From NCBI GenBank assembly GCA_016869215.1, contig VGEP01000043.1, positions 1 through 35,985 of the forward strand: a stretch of 35,985 bases of DNA, in the 5' to 3' direction. The notes under the pieces are model-generated. The model was given only the letters and a program-made list of their open reading frames with translations, was not told the DNA's origin and made no database searches. Below, in pieces: positions 29,791 to 35,985 of this stretch. Both the position numbers and the translations under genes were made by a program. Source of the DNA: Alphaproteobacteria bacterium (lineage in GTDB: Bacteria; Pseudomonadota; Alphaproteobacteria; Rhizobiales; Xanthobacteraceae). Position 1 is the stretch's first letter. Each line of letters opens with the position of its first letter.

Positions 29791-30761
29791 CCCGCTTTGA
29801 TGTTGTTGTCGCGCACCACCTTGCCCCAGGTCGCGATCTGCTCGGCCAGGAACTTGCCGAGCACGTCGGGCCCGCCGAGCCGCAGGTCGACTTGCTGGGT
29901 TTCGATCAACTGCTTGGAGACCTTCTGGTCGCGCAGACATGCTGCCATCTCCGAGCCGAACTTCTCGACCATCGCCTTCGGCGTGCCCGTAGGCGCGAAC
30001 ACGCCCCACCAGGCGTAGGCCTCGAAGCCGGGGAAGCTGTCGCTCGCGGCAGCGACGGCCGGCATCGACGCCAGCTTGCCCTTGCCAGTATGGAACAGTG
30101 CCCGGGTTTTGCCGCCGTTCACGTGCGGAATCTGCAGCGCGGTGCTTCCGATCGCCATCTCGACATGACCCGCGACCGTGTCGTTGATCAGCGGGCCGCC
30201 GCCGCGATAGGGCACGTGGACGAGGCTAATGCCGGCGCGGTTCGAGAGCAGCGCCATTGCCAGGTGTCCGATGCTTCCGGCGCCGACGGAACCGTAGTTG
30301 ACTGTGTTCGGCTTGGCCTTGGCCGCTGCGATCACATCCGCAAGGTTCTTATAGGGCTTGTCCGGTTTGGTCGTGACCATATAGGGCGCGGTGCCGATCA
30401 AGAGCACCGGCGTCAGGTCCTTCTCGGTATTGAACGGCATGCTGGGCAGCACAAACGGGTTCGCGGCATGATTGTCGAACACAACCGCCCAGGCGCTTCC
30501 GTCGGGCGGCGATTTCGCGACCTGGCCGGTGCCGATGCTGCCCGACGCGCCGGGCTTGTTCTCGATGATGATGGTGGCGCCAAGCCGCTGCGCCAGCGCA
30601 GGCTGAATCATCCGCATCATGGCGTCGGTCGACCCCGCAGGCGGGTAGGGCACGACGATACGAATGGTGCCGGGCAGGCTCTGCGCGCGCACGATGGCGG
30701 GTGTAGCGAACGGCGTGGCCATGGCGCCGAGCACGATTGAGCGTCTGGTGATTTTGGACAT
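29787..30761 (-). CDS. Bug/TctC-type periplasmic solute-binding protein
   Basis: This 324-residue member of the tripartite tricarboxylate transporter receptor family is intact. It starts at ATG 30761 with cggaggaaacg upstream. A twin-arginine-like signal (MSKITRRSIVLGAM, ending AIVRAQ) precedes the mature domain, which shows IRIVVPYPPAGSTDAMMR, ENKPGASGSIGT and LVHVPYRGGGPLIND. The protein catches a carboxylated small molecule in the periplasm. No TctAB permease genes are near, as is frequent for this family. It is cotranscribed with the MBL hydrolase and divergent from the isochorismatase-like gene. Confidence 0.93.
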   Translation of the reverse strand: MSKITRRSIVLGAMATPFATPAIVRAQSLPGTIRIVVPYPPAGSTDAMMRMIQPALAQRLGATIIIENKPGASGSIGTGQVAKSPPDGSAWAVVFDNHAANPFVLPSMPFNTEKDLTPVLLIGTAPYMVTTKPDKPYKNLADVIAAAKAKPNTVNYGSVGAGSIGHLAMALLSNRAGISLVHVPYRGGGPLINDTVAGHVEMAIGSTALQIPHVNGGKTRALFHTGKGKLASMPAVAAASDSFPGFEAYAWWGVFAPTGTPKAMVEKFGSEMAACLRDQKVSKQLIETQQVDLRLGGPDVLGKFLAEQIATWGKVVRDNNIKAG

Positions 30762-30903
30762 CGTTTCCTCCGGGTTGCCGGAACCGGCGACCTGCCGCGA
30801 TGGTAGTGCAAATTGTGCCGGGGTCCACTCCCGGTTACGCTTGGCGCGAGATTGGGTCGCACCGACGGCCGAGGCAAGCGCCCAGAACGACCGGGAGGCA
30901 ACG

Positions 30904-31608
30904 ATGGTGGACGATTTCGAGAACCATTGCTGGAAGGATATCGTTCCGCCGGACATCCTCGACATCTACACGCACTATGAGCGCAAGACCTTCGTTGGAC
31001 CCGCGCCGGCGCTGCTCGCCATCGACCTCTACGAACTGGCCTACCAGGGCGGCCCTAAGCCGGTCGCCGAATTGCACAAGACCTACGCCTCGTCCTGCGG
31101 CGAGCACGCCTATGCCGCGATCCCGGCAACCCAGAAGCTGTTCGCCGCGGCGCGCGCGGCCGGCATCCCGATCTTCTACACCACGCAGGACACCCAGCCC
31201 GACCATGTCCCGACGCGCGTGACCGCGACCAAGCGGCGCAATGTGCCGCGCGATCCCGCGCTCTATGCGATCAAAGCCGAGTTCAAGCCGCAGCCGGGCG
31301 ATGTGGTGGTGCCGAAACAGCGCGCAAGCGGCTTCTACGGCACGCCGCTGCTCGCACACCTGACGCAGCTCGGCATCCAGACCGTGATCGTCTGCGGCGA
31401 GAGCACGTCCGGCTGCGTGCGGGCGTCGTCGGTCGACGCCTATTCCAACGGCTTCCATGTCGTGATCGTCGAGGAATGCTGCTTCGACCGAAGCCCGCTG
31501 TCGCACAAGGTCAATTTGTTCGACCTGCACCACAAATATGCCGACGTGCTGCACGCCGACGAGGTGATTGCGCATCTCGACGGCCTCGTCGTGAAGAAGG
31601 CGAGCTGA
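30904..31608 (+). CDS. Isochorismatase-family cysteine hydrolase
   Basis: The 234-residue protein has the catalytic triad of the family: Asp41 in LLAIDLYE, Lys138 in VVPKQRASGF and Cys171 in GESTSGCVRASSVDAY. Members hydrolyse isochorismate, nicotinamide, N-carbamoylsarcosine or ureido acids. The spacing of the CGESTSGCV motif recalls the carbamoylsarcosine/ureidoacrylate side of the family, which is an inference. It is cytosolic. The start at 30904 has cgggaggcaacg upstream. The deacetylase-like gene begins one base after its stop. Confidence 0.9.
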   Translation: MVDDFENHCWKDIVPPDILDIYTHYERKTFVGPAPALLAIDLYELAYQGGPKPVAELHKTYASSCGEHAYAAIPATQKLFAAARAAGIPIFYTTQDTQPDHVPTRVTATKRRNVPRDPALYAIKAEFKPQPGDVVVPKQRASGFYGTPLLAHLTQLGIQTVIVCGESTSGCVRASSVDAYSNGFHVVIVEECCFDRSPLSHKVNLFDLHHKYADVLHADEVIAHLDGLVVKKAS

Positions 31609-31609
31609 C

Positions 31610-32512
31610 ATGAAACCGAGCGCCTATCCGTTTCCCTATTCGCCCATTGTCGACCGCCCGAAGCTGGAATGGCCGGACGGCGCGCATGTCGCACTCTGGA
31701 TCATCCCCAACATCGAATACTTCTCGCTGCTGGAGCGGCCCGGTGGCTACGGGCCGGGCAAGGTTCCCGATGTCGTGATGTGGTGCGAGCGCGACTACGG
31801 CAATCGCGTGGGCGTATTCCGCATCATGGAGACGCTGGACCGATATGGCATCCGCGGCACGGTGGCGCTCAACAGCGACCTGTGCGCCGAGCACCCACAG
31901 ATCGTGCGCGAGGGCGAAAAGCGAAAGTGGGAATGGATGGGCCACAACGAGAGCAACACGCGCAGGCTCAACGAGATGTCTCCCGAGGAGGAGAAGACGG
32001 CGATCCGAAACACCTTCGCCACCATCGAAAAGCACACCGGCAAGCGGCCCGCCGGCTGGCTGTCGTCCGGCCTGCAAGAGACCTGGGACACGCTCGACAA
32101 TCTTGCCGCCAACGGCTGCCAATACGTCGCCGACTGGTGCAACGACGACCAGCCCTATGTGATGAACCTGGACGGCGGCAAGTCCATCGTCGCGATGCCC
32201 TACACCCAGCAGCTCAACGACAAGTCGTCGATCGAGAAGCGTTACAACACCGCCGACGAGTTCCGGCAGATGATCTGCGACCAGTTCGACGTACTCTACA
32301 GGGAGGGCGCGAAGTCCGGCCGCGTCATGGCCATTGCGCTCCATCCGTACCTGATCGGCGTGCCGCATCGCATCGGCGCGCTCGACAAGGCGCTGCGGTA
32401 CATCTGCAAGCACAAGAAGGTGTGGAAGGCGACCGGATCGGAAATCTGCGCGCAATATCGCGCGCAGATCGACGCCGCCGGTGTGCCCAAGCGCAAGGCG
32501 GCGCGGCGCTGA
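31610..32512 (+). CDS. Polysaccharide deacetylase-family hydrolase (PuuE-like)
   Basis: The 300-residue protein belongs to the NodB-like carbohydrate esterase 4 superfamily, in the branch with the cyclic-amide hydrolases (PuuE allantoinase type). Visible features are VALWIIPNIEYFSL, RVGVFRIMETLDRYGIRGTVALNSD, WMGHNESNT, GKRPAGWLSSG and IALHPYLIGVPHR, the last holding a metal-site histidine region. There is no signal peptide, so cell-wall deacetylation is unlikely and a small cyclic or acylated amide is more plausible. It follows the isochorismatase-like gene by one base, so the two probably act in one pathway. A short basic C-terminus (KRKAARR) is present. Confidence 0.88.
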   Translation: MKPSAYPFPYSPIVDRPKLEWPDGAHVALWIIPNIEYFSLLERPGGYGPGKVPDVVMWCERDYGNRVGVFRIMETLDRYGIRGTVALNSDLCAEHPQIVREGEKRKWEWMGHNESNTRRLNEMSPEEEKTAIRNTFATIEKHTGKRPAGWLSSGLQETWDTLDNLAANGCQYVADWCNDDQPYVMNLDGGKSIVAMPYTQQLNDKSSIEKRYNTADEFRQMICDQFDVLYREGAKSGRVMAIALHPYLIGVPHRIGALDKALRYICKHKKVWKATGSEICAQYRAQIDAAGVPKRKAARR

Positions 32513-32515
32513 TCC

Positions 32516-33079
32516 TCAGCGTCGCGCGGCTTTCGACTTCTTCGGCAAGTGCCGGCGCGCGGCGGCAGCCCGACGCGTTTCGTGTTTGCCGGAGACCCTT
32601 ACCGACGGCGTGTGTTTGATATTGAGTCGTCGCATTTCGGATTCTGGGAAATCCTGATCGGTCTTGAAGCCGGCGGCGTGGATTCCCGTCACCGCACAGA
32701 GATCGTCGACCTCGCCGGCGTCGCCCGTGGTGCCGATCGCGCCGACGACTTCGCCGTGTTTGTCGCGGATCAGCTGCCCGCCGGCCTCGGCGAACATCGG
32801 ACCGTCCGCGAGTGCGAGGAAATCCTGCATGAACACAGGCTTTTCCTTCCATTTCTCCAGCACCAGCTGTGAGGTGCGGCCCATCGCCAACGACGCATAG
32901 GCCTTGCCGTAGGCGACCTCGAAGCGCAGCAGCGACGCGCCGTCCTGCTTCATGGCGCATTTCATCCGCCCGCCGGCGTCGAGCAGCACGGCGGTCAGTG
33001 GATAGGCGTTGCGGCGCTTGGCCTCGGCGAAGGTGGCGTTGATGATCTTGACGGCTTCGTCGAGCGTGATCGCACGCAT
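32516..33079 (-). CDS. GlcG/HbpS-family (heme-degrading-domain-like) protein
   Basis: The 187-residue product begins at ATG 33079 (caggagacc upstream). It shows the GlcG/HbpS/PduO-C signature: LDEAVKIINATFAEAKRR, LTAVLLDAGGRMKC, RTSQLVLEKW, and GQLIRDKHGEVVGAIGTTGD. The family binds heme or corrinoids in some members, and sits in catabolic clusters in others without a known role. The last 30 residues are strongly basic. It converges with the deacetylase-like gene, three bases apart. Confidence 0.88.
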   Translation of the reverse strand: MRAITLDEAVKIINATFAEAKRRNAYPLTAVLLDAGGRMKCAMKQDGASLLRFEVAYGKAYASLAMGRTSQLVLEKWKEKPVFMQDFLALADGPMFAEAGGQLIRDKHGEVVGAIGTTGDAGEVDDLCAVTGIHAAGFKTDQDFPESEMRRLNIKHTPSVRVSGKHETRRAAAARRHLPKKSKAARR

Positions 33080-33278
33080 GTCGGTCTCCTGCAGTGGAAC
33101 TCGGCCGCAGTGTGATCGGTCGGCGAATTGTTTCCAAGGGGTCTGGCGGGGCGAGGACAATCGCCGCGATTGGGTGTATCATTGTTATTGCTGAGGGCAC
33201 GGCTTGCACGTGACCCACGGAATCGAACGCTCACGCGCGGCCGCGCCCGCTTGAACTCCAAAGTTCAGGAGGACGGCC

Positions 33279-34175
33279 ATGACCGACCACCACAACATCG
33301 CCGCCGTCGCGGCGCACCGTCTGCCGCGTGTCCGGCGCGTCGTGCCGCGCGACCTTTGGGATGCGCTCGCCAAGGGCGTCGACGACTTCAAGGCGATGCC
33401 GACGCATGCCGTGTTTCTGTGCGTGATCTATCCGATCGCGGGCCTCGTCATTGCGCGCGCGGCGCTTGGCTACAACGTCCTGCCGTTGATTTATCCGCTC
33501 GCGGCCGGCTTTGCCCTGGTCGGGCCGCTTGCGGCCATCGGCGTTTACGAACTGAGCCGCCGACGCGAGCAGGGTCTGGATTTCGACTGGAGCCACGCGT
33601 TCGATCTTCTGCACGCGGCATCGTTCCGCGCCATCCTTGCGCTGGCGTTGTTCCTGCTGGCGCTGTTCGGCCTGTGGATCGGAGCGGCGCACGCGATCTA
33701 TGTGTTCTACTTCGGCTATGCGGAGCCCGCTTCCATGGAGAGCTTCGTCCGGGACGTGCTGACCACCGAGGCGGGTCATGGCCTGATCGTGACCGGCAAT
33801 CTCGTCGGCTTCCTGTTCGCGCTCGGAGCCTTTGTCGTCAGCGTCGTGTCGTTTCCGCTGCTGATCGACCGCAACATCAGCGCCACTGCGGCGGCTGCTA
33901 CCTCGATCAAGGTCGTGCTGCGCAATCCCTTGACCATGGCGCTGTGGGGATTGACCGTCGCATGCATGCTGCTGGTCGCCTCGCTGCCGTTGTTCGTCGG
34001 CCTTGCGGTTGCGATTCCGGTGCTGGGCCACGCCACCTGGCATCTTTACCGCAAGGCGGTGGTGGCCGACCTGCCGCCGCGCGAGCCGCACGAATACGAG
34101 CGCAAGGGCCGCCGCTACGCGGCCGACTTCCCGGCCGCGCTGTTCCCGGTCTTTGAAAAGGACGTGAGAAACTAG
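33279..34175 (+). CDS. DUF2189 family integral membrane protein
   Basis: The 298-residue product has five to six hydrophobic segments (about 42-62, 65-90, 108-140, 165-195 and 215-250), typical of the DUF2189 family, with MPTHAVFLCVIYP and GYNVLPLIYPLAAGF near the start. The last 40 residues are hydrophilic (HEYERKGRRYAADFP). The function is unknown; it sits in the inner membrane. caggagg precedes ATG 33279. Its stop overlaps the stop of the convergent kinase gene by four bases (CTAG, 34172-34175). Confidence 0.88.
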   Translation: MTDHHNIAAVAAHRLPRVRRVVPRDLWDALAKGVDDFKAMPTHAVFLCVIYPIAGLVIARAALGYNVLPLIYPLAAGFALVGPLAAIGVYELSRRREQGLDFDWSHAFDLLHAASFRAILALALFLLALFGLWIGAAHAIYVFYFGYAEPASMESFVRDVLTTEAGHGLIVTGNLVGFLFALGAFVVSVVSFPLLIDRNISATAAAATSIKVVLRNPLTMALWGLTVACMLLVASLPLFVGLAVAIPVLGHATWHLYRKAVVADLPPREPHEYERKGRRYAADFPAALFPVFEKDVRN

Positions 34176-35260
34176 AACGCCGTGCGGTCGCGCAGGTTGC
34201 GCCGGTCGGCAACGATGCGCGCCACCGTCGAGCGTTCGGCCTCGTTAGCGATCAGCGGCTCGATCAGGTCGATCTGGTTCATCGCGACGAGCTGGAGCAC
34301 CTCGCCGTGCAACGCGCCCTGGGCGTCGCGCGGAAGAGCGTCCACGATCTGGATCTGCTCCGGCGGTTTCGGCGCGTCCGCGCCGATCGCGAGATGCATC
34401 AGCAGGTCGATTTCCTCGACGCCCGGCGCCTCGACGAAGGCATAGAGCCCGGTCCCGATCCGCCGGTCCGGATAGGCCACGACGGCTGCGTCGCGCACCT
34501 GCGGATGCGCCTTGAGCCGTTCTGCCAGGACCGGCGCATCGCGCACCAGCCGCAGGCCGCCACCTTCGCGGTCGACGAAACGGAACAGCCCGCGCGTGAC
34601 GGCGTAGTAGAGCTTCTTGCCCGTCGCCATCCACAGGCGGTCGATCCAGCTCTTGCGCGCCAGCACGCGAAGCTCGGCGGGCGTGAGCGCATCGGGCACA
34701 TAGCGCCGCTTGTGCTTCAGGAGATGCCGCAGGTCCTCGTAGGCCGCGATCCGGAACAGCTTGCCACGGCGTTTGAAGCGGCTCGCCAGCTGGAAGTCGG
34801 TCAGGTAAGCACGGCCGTCACGCCCGCGAATCCAGTTCTGCTCCTTGTTGAGATCGTTGTGGCAGATGCCCGTGCGGTGCAGCAGCCGCAGTGCGCGCTT
34901 GGCGGAGCGGAAATAGGCGGTGTCGCCCTCGGGCCGCGCCAGATGCAGCGTCACGCCGTCGATGAATCCGCGCACCAGAAGCCTGCGCGACGCATAAAGC
35001 AGCGGCGGCGCGATCCCGAGGCCCGCGGCGGCCTTCAGCGCCTCGCGCTCGCGCGCGAACAGCCAGCGTGCGACGGGCCAGGCCCACCACGGCACGGTGT
35101 CGAGCCGCCGCAGCACGGCGTCGACCTCGCCGCGCGCGGTCATGAAGGTGCCGCGCTCGACGGTCGAGAACACGTCGCGCTTGAGCACGATCGCCGGCCG
35201 CCAACCGGCGGCGATCTCGGCAGGCGCCGCAAGTTGCGGATCGGTACGCATCGGATTCAT
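34172..35260 (-). CDS. Protein/lipopolysaccharide-kinase-like protein fused to a degenerate AMP-binding C-terminal domain
   Basis: The 362-residue protein has two parts. Residues 20-210 look like an atypical kinase of the WaaP/RIO type: VLKRDVF (Lys27), the catalytic loop HNDLNKEQN (134-142) and the metal site YLTDFQLA, with DFQ in place of DFG. Residues 240-335 resemble the small C-terminal domain of acyl-CoA synthetases (AMP-binding_C): LKAHPQVRDAAVVAYPDRRIGTG, then VDALPRDAQGALHGE. In that last motif the usual catalytic lysine (GK) is Ala, so adenylation is not expected; it may bind a ligand. The start is not sure: ATG 35260 and 35251 are both possible. tRNA-Thr lies 32 bp upstream, and the stop overlaps the DUF2189 stop. 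Confidence 0.8.
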   Translation of the reverse strand: MNPMRTDPQLAAPAEIAAGWRPAIVLKRDVFSTVERGTFMTARGEVDAVLRRLDTVPWWAWPVARWLFAREREALKAAAGLGIAPPLLYASRRLLVRGFIDGVTLHLARPEGDTAYFRSAKRALRLLHRTGICHNDLNKEQNWIRGRDGRAYLTDFQLASRFKRRGKLFRIAAYEDLRHLLKHKRRYVPDALTPAELRVLARKSWIDRLWMATGKKLYYAVTRGLFRFVDREGGGLRLVRDAPVLAERLKAHPQVRDAAVVAYPDRRIGTGLYAFVEAPGVEEIDLLMHLAIGADAPKPPEQIQIVDALPRDAQGALHGEVLQLVAMNQIDLIEPLIANEAERSTVARIVADRRNLRDRTAF

Positions 35261-35292
35261 GTTGCGGCGTGGCGGATCGTTGGAGGAAGCAA

Positions 35293-35367
35293 TGGTGCCG
35301 GGTGCAGGGATTGAACCCGCGACCTTCGGTTTACAAAACCGCTGCTCTACCGCTGAGCTAACCCGGC
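35293..35367 (-). tRNA. tRNA-Thr (anticodon TGT)
   Basis: Read on the minus strand, the 75-nt cloverleaf includes a genomically encoded CCA. The acceptor stem is GCCGGGT/ACCCGGC. The D-arm is GCTC-AGCGGTA-GAGC, the T-arm is GCGGG-TTCAATC-CCTGC and the anticodon loop is TTTGTAA. The anticodon stem has one mismatch at its outer pair (G/A). All conserved positions checked by eye are present. Confidence 0.95.
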
Positions 35368-35388
35368 GTTGCTGGGGATTTAGCAGAT

Positions 35389-35419
35389 GAGCAATAATTT
35401 TTGCTCCTTGTTTTGCTCC
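35389..35419. repeat. GAGCAA/TTGCTC dyad and TTTTGCTCC direct repeat beside tRNA-Thr
   Basis: GAGCAA (35389-35394) and TTGCTC (35401-35406) form a 6-bp dyad. TTTTGCTCC occurs twice, at 35399-35407 and 35411-35419. The segment lies just upstream of the tRNA gene and could belong to its promoter or be a remnant of an insertion boundary. Neither is proven. Confidence 0.3.
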
Positions 35420-35426
35420 GCGTCCC

Positions 35427-35696
35427 CTAGCCCATCTTTGCCGCCCGCATGGGATAGGCGGGAACGCTGAACGCAACGGCAATCCTGCGGGAGCCGCAGC
35501 GGGGGCACCATAGTCGCGTTTCCAGGCTCGCCAAGGGGAAATCCCGGCCCTGGTGCAGACGAGAAGTGTCCATATCGAGTTCACGCCTGTAGCCGCATTC
35601 CCAGACGGTCTTGAGGCCGTCCCGATTGCCCCAGGCGCATCGCACGGTCACGCGCCAGCCGAAGCTCCATGCCTCGCCCAAAGTTTCGACGGCCAT
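35427..35696 (-). CDS. Small four-cysteine (zinc-ribbon-like) protein
   Basis: The 89-residue product has cysteines at 20 (VRCAW), 34 (WECGY) and in WCPRCGSRR (64 and 67), spaced to hold one zinc. I recall similar short proteins, with GRDFPLASLETRL and CPRCGSRR, in Rhizobiales, but no known function. The start at ATG 35696 lacks a ribosome-binding site. On the minus strand TTGACA (35732-35727), an 18-base spacer and TATCTG (35708-35703) could direct a start at or just before the ATG, which would make a leaderless message. The DNA around it is AT-richer than the rest of the window. Confidence 0.6.
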   Translation of the reverse strand: MAVETLGEAWSFGWRVTVRCAWGNRDGLKTVWECGYRRELDMDTSRLHQGRDFPLASLETRLWCPRCGSRRIAVAFSVPAYPMRAAKMG

Positions 35697-35944
35697 GCGG
35701 AACAGATAGAGAACACTGTTTCAACATGTCAACCCCCTTGCACAGGCAGCTATTCGCCCTATGTCGAGAACGTTGGATGATGGAGCGCTTATGCTACGTC
35801 TTCGGGTCCGGGCAAAACTCTACTGACGACTCAAGGTCCGAGAGTAGAGTTCACGTCTCCCCCGGCGCGACAAAATAGGAGGCCCTGACCAACTCAACTG
35901 GGTCAGGAAAACGTGTTTGATAGATATGTACTGATGATGAAAAG
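35697..35944. other. AT-richer non-coding stretch at the right end
   Basis: No convincing gene is seen. Two hairpins are present. One is AACTCTACT (35816-35824) with AGTAGAGTT (35843-35851), a 9-bp stem with an 18-base loop. The other is CCTGACC (35884-35890) with GGTCAGG (35901-35907). The base composition differs from the GC-rich DNA to the left. Confidence 0.4.
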
Positions 35945-35973
35945 AGGCCCCCGTTGTGGGGCCTCAACTTTTG
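35941..35973. terminator. Strong intrinsic terminator, possibly bidirectional
   Basis: GAGGCCCC (35945-35952) and GGGGCCTC (35959-35966) form a perfect 8-bp stem with a six-base loop. An A-run precedes it and AACTTTT follows, so it can terminate transcription on the plus strand; on the minus strand the stem is followed by TTTTCATC. Confidence 0.8.
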
Positions 35974-35985
35974 TGGAATCAGCTA

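Noticed and set aside
35811-35910. Small RNA gene formed by the two hairpins
   Set aside because: No promoter or match to a known RNA could be seen; reported only as inverted repeats.

Overview
The window is GC-rich, densely packed bacterial DNA. It most resembles an alphaproteobacterium of the order Hyphomicrobiales (Rhizobiales), in the Bradyrhizobium/Rhodopseudomonas/Pseudolabrys neighbourhood. The clues are several orphan Bug/TctC binding proteins, a DUF2336 protein beside an Hpt and a receiver protein, CtrA-like TTAA-N7-TTAA boxes, the intergenic palindrome built on GAGCATGATC/GATCATGCTC, and frequent Lys/Arg/Ala-rich C-terminal tails. The assignment rests on gene content and style, not on a marker gene.

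Layout. 1-1014: an IS3-type transposase fragment that runs in frame into a Bug-type binding protein. 1034-3778: yidD, a secreted ClpP-fold protein, a small secreted protein and an IscU-like scaffold. 3779-4039: a divergent regulatory region with a perfect palindrome and a structured folE leader (candidate THF-II riboswitch). 4040-5977: folE, hisI and an enoyl-CoA hydratase. 5974-10130: a CitE-like lyase divergent from a TRAP transporter (dctPQM), with a 12-bp hairpin between dctP and dctQ. 10189-16165: a small hypothetical gene, then a pair of large envelope proteins: a PDZ/Sel1/peptidoglycan-binding protein and a 1190-aa modular lipoprotein-like protein. 16204-20229: MaoC hydratase, an SLT transglycosylase without a signal peptide, a DUF2336 protein, an Hpt protein and a response regulator. 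Three intergenic regions in this stretch carry near-consensus CtrA boxes.

20448-24621: MetE-like enzyme, alpha/beta hydrolase, NAD kinase, cutA and a TPR protein. 24622-27923: a cobalamin riboswitch with its likely promoter, btuB and a small exported protein. 27956-28807: tam and an intergenic palindromic repeat. 28819-33079: a probable small-molecule catabolic cluster (MBL hydrolase, Bug binding protein, isochorismatase-like amidohydrolase, polysaccharide-deacetylase-type hydrolase, GlcG/HbpS protein). 33279-35367: a DUF2189 membrane protein, a kinase fused to a degenerate AMP-binding C-terminal domain, and tRNA-Thr(TGT). 35368-35985: AT-richer DNA with a small four-cysteine protein, several hairpins and a strong terminator.

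Most genes are ordinary chromosomal genes. The best candidates for something little described are the 1190-aa protein with its PDZ/Sel1 partner, the kinase/AMP-domain fusion, the IS-derived N-terminus on the first gene, and the CtrA-boxed Hpt/receiver/DUF2336/SLT locus. No defence system, CRISPR array or intact mobile element is visible.
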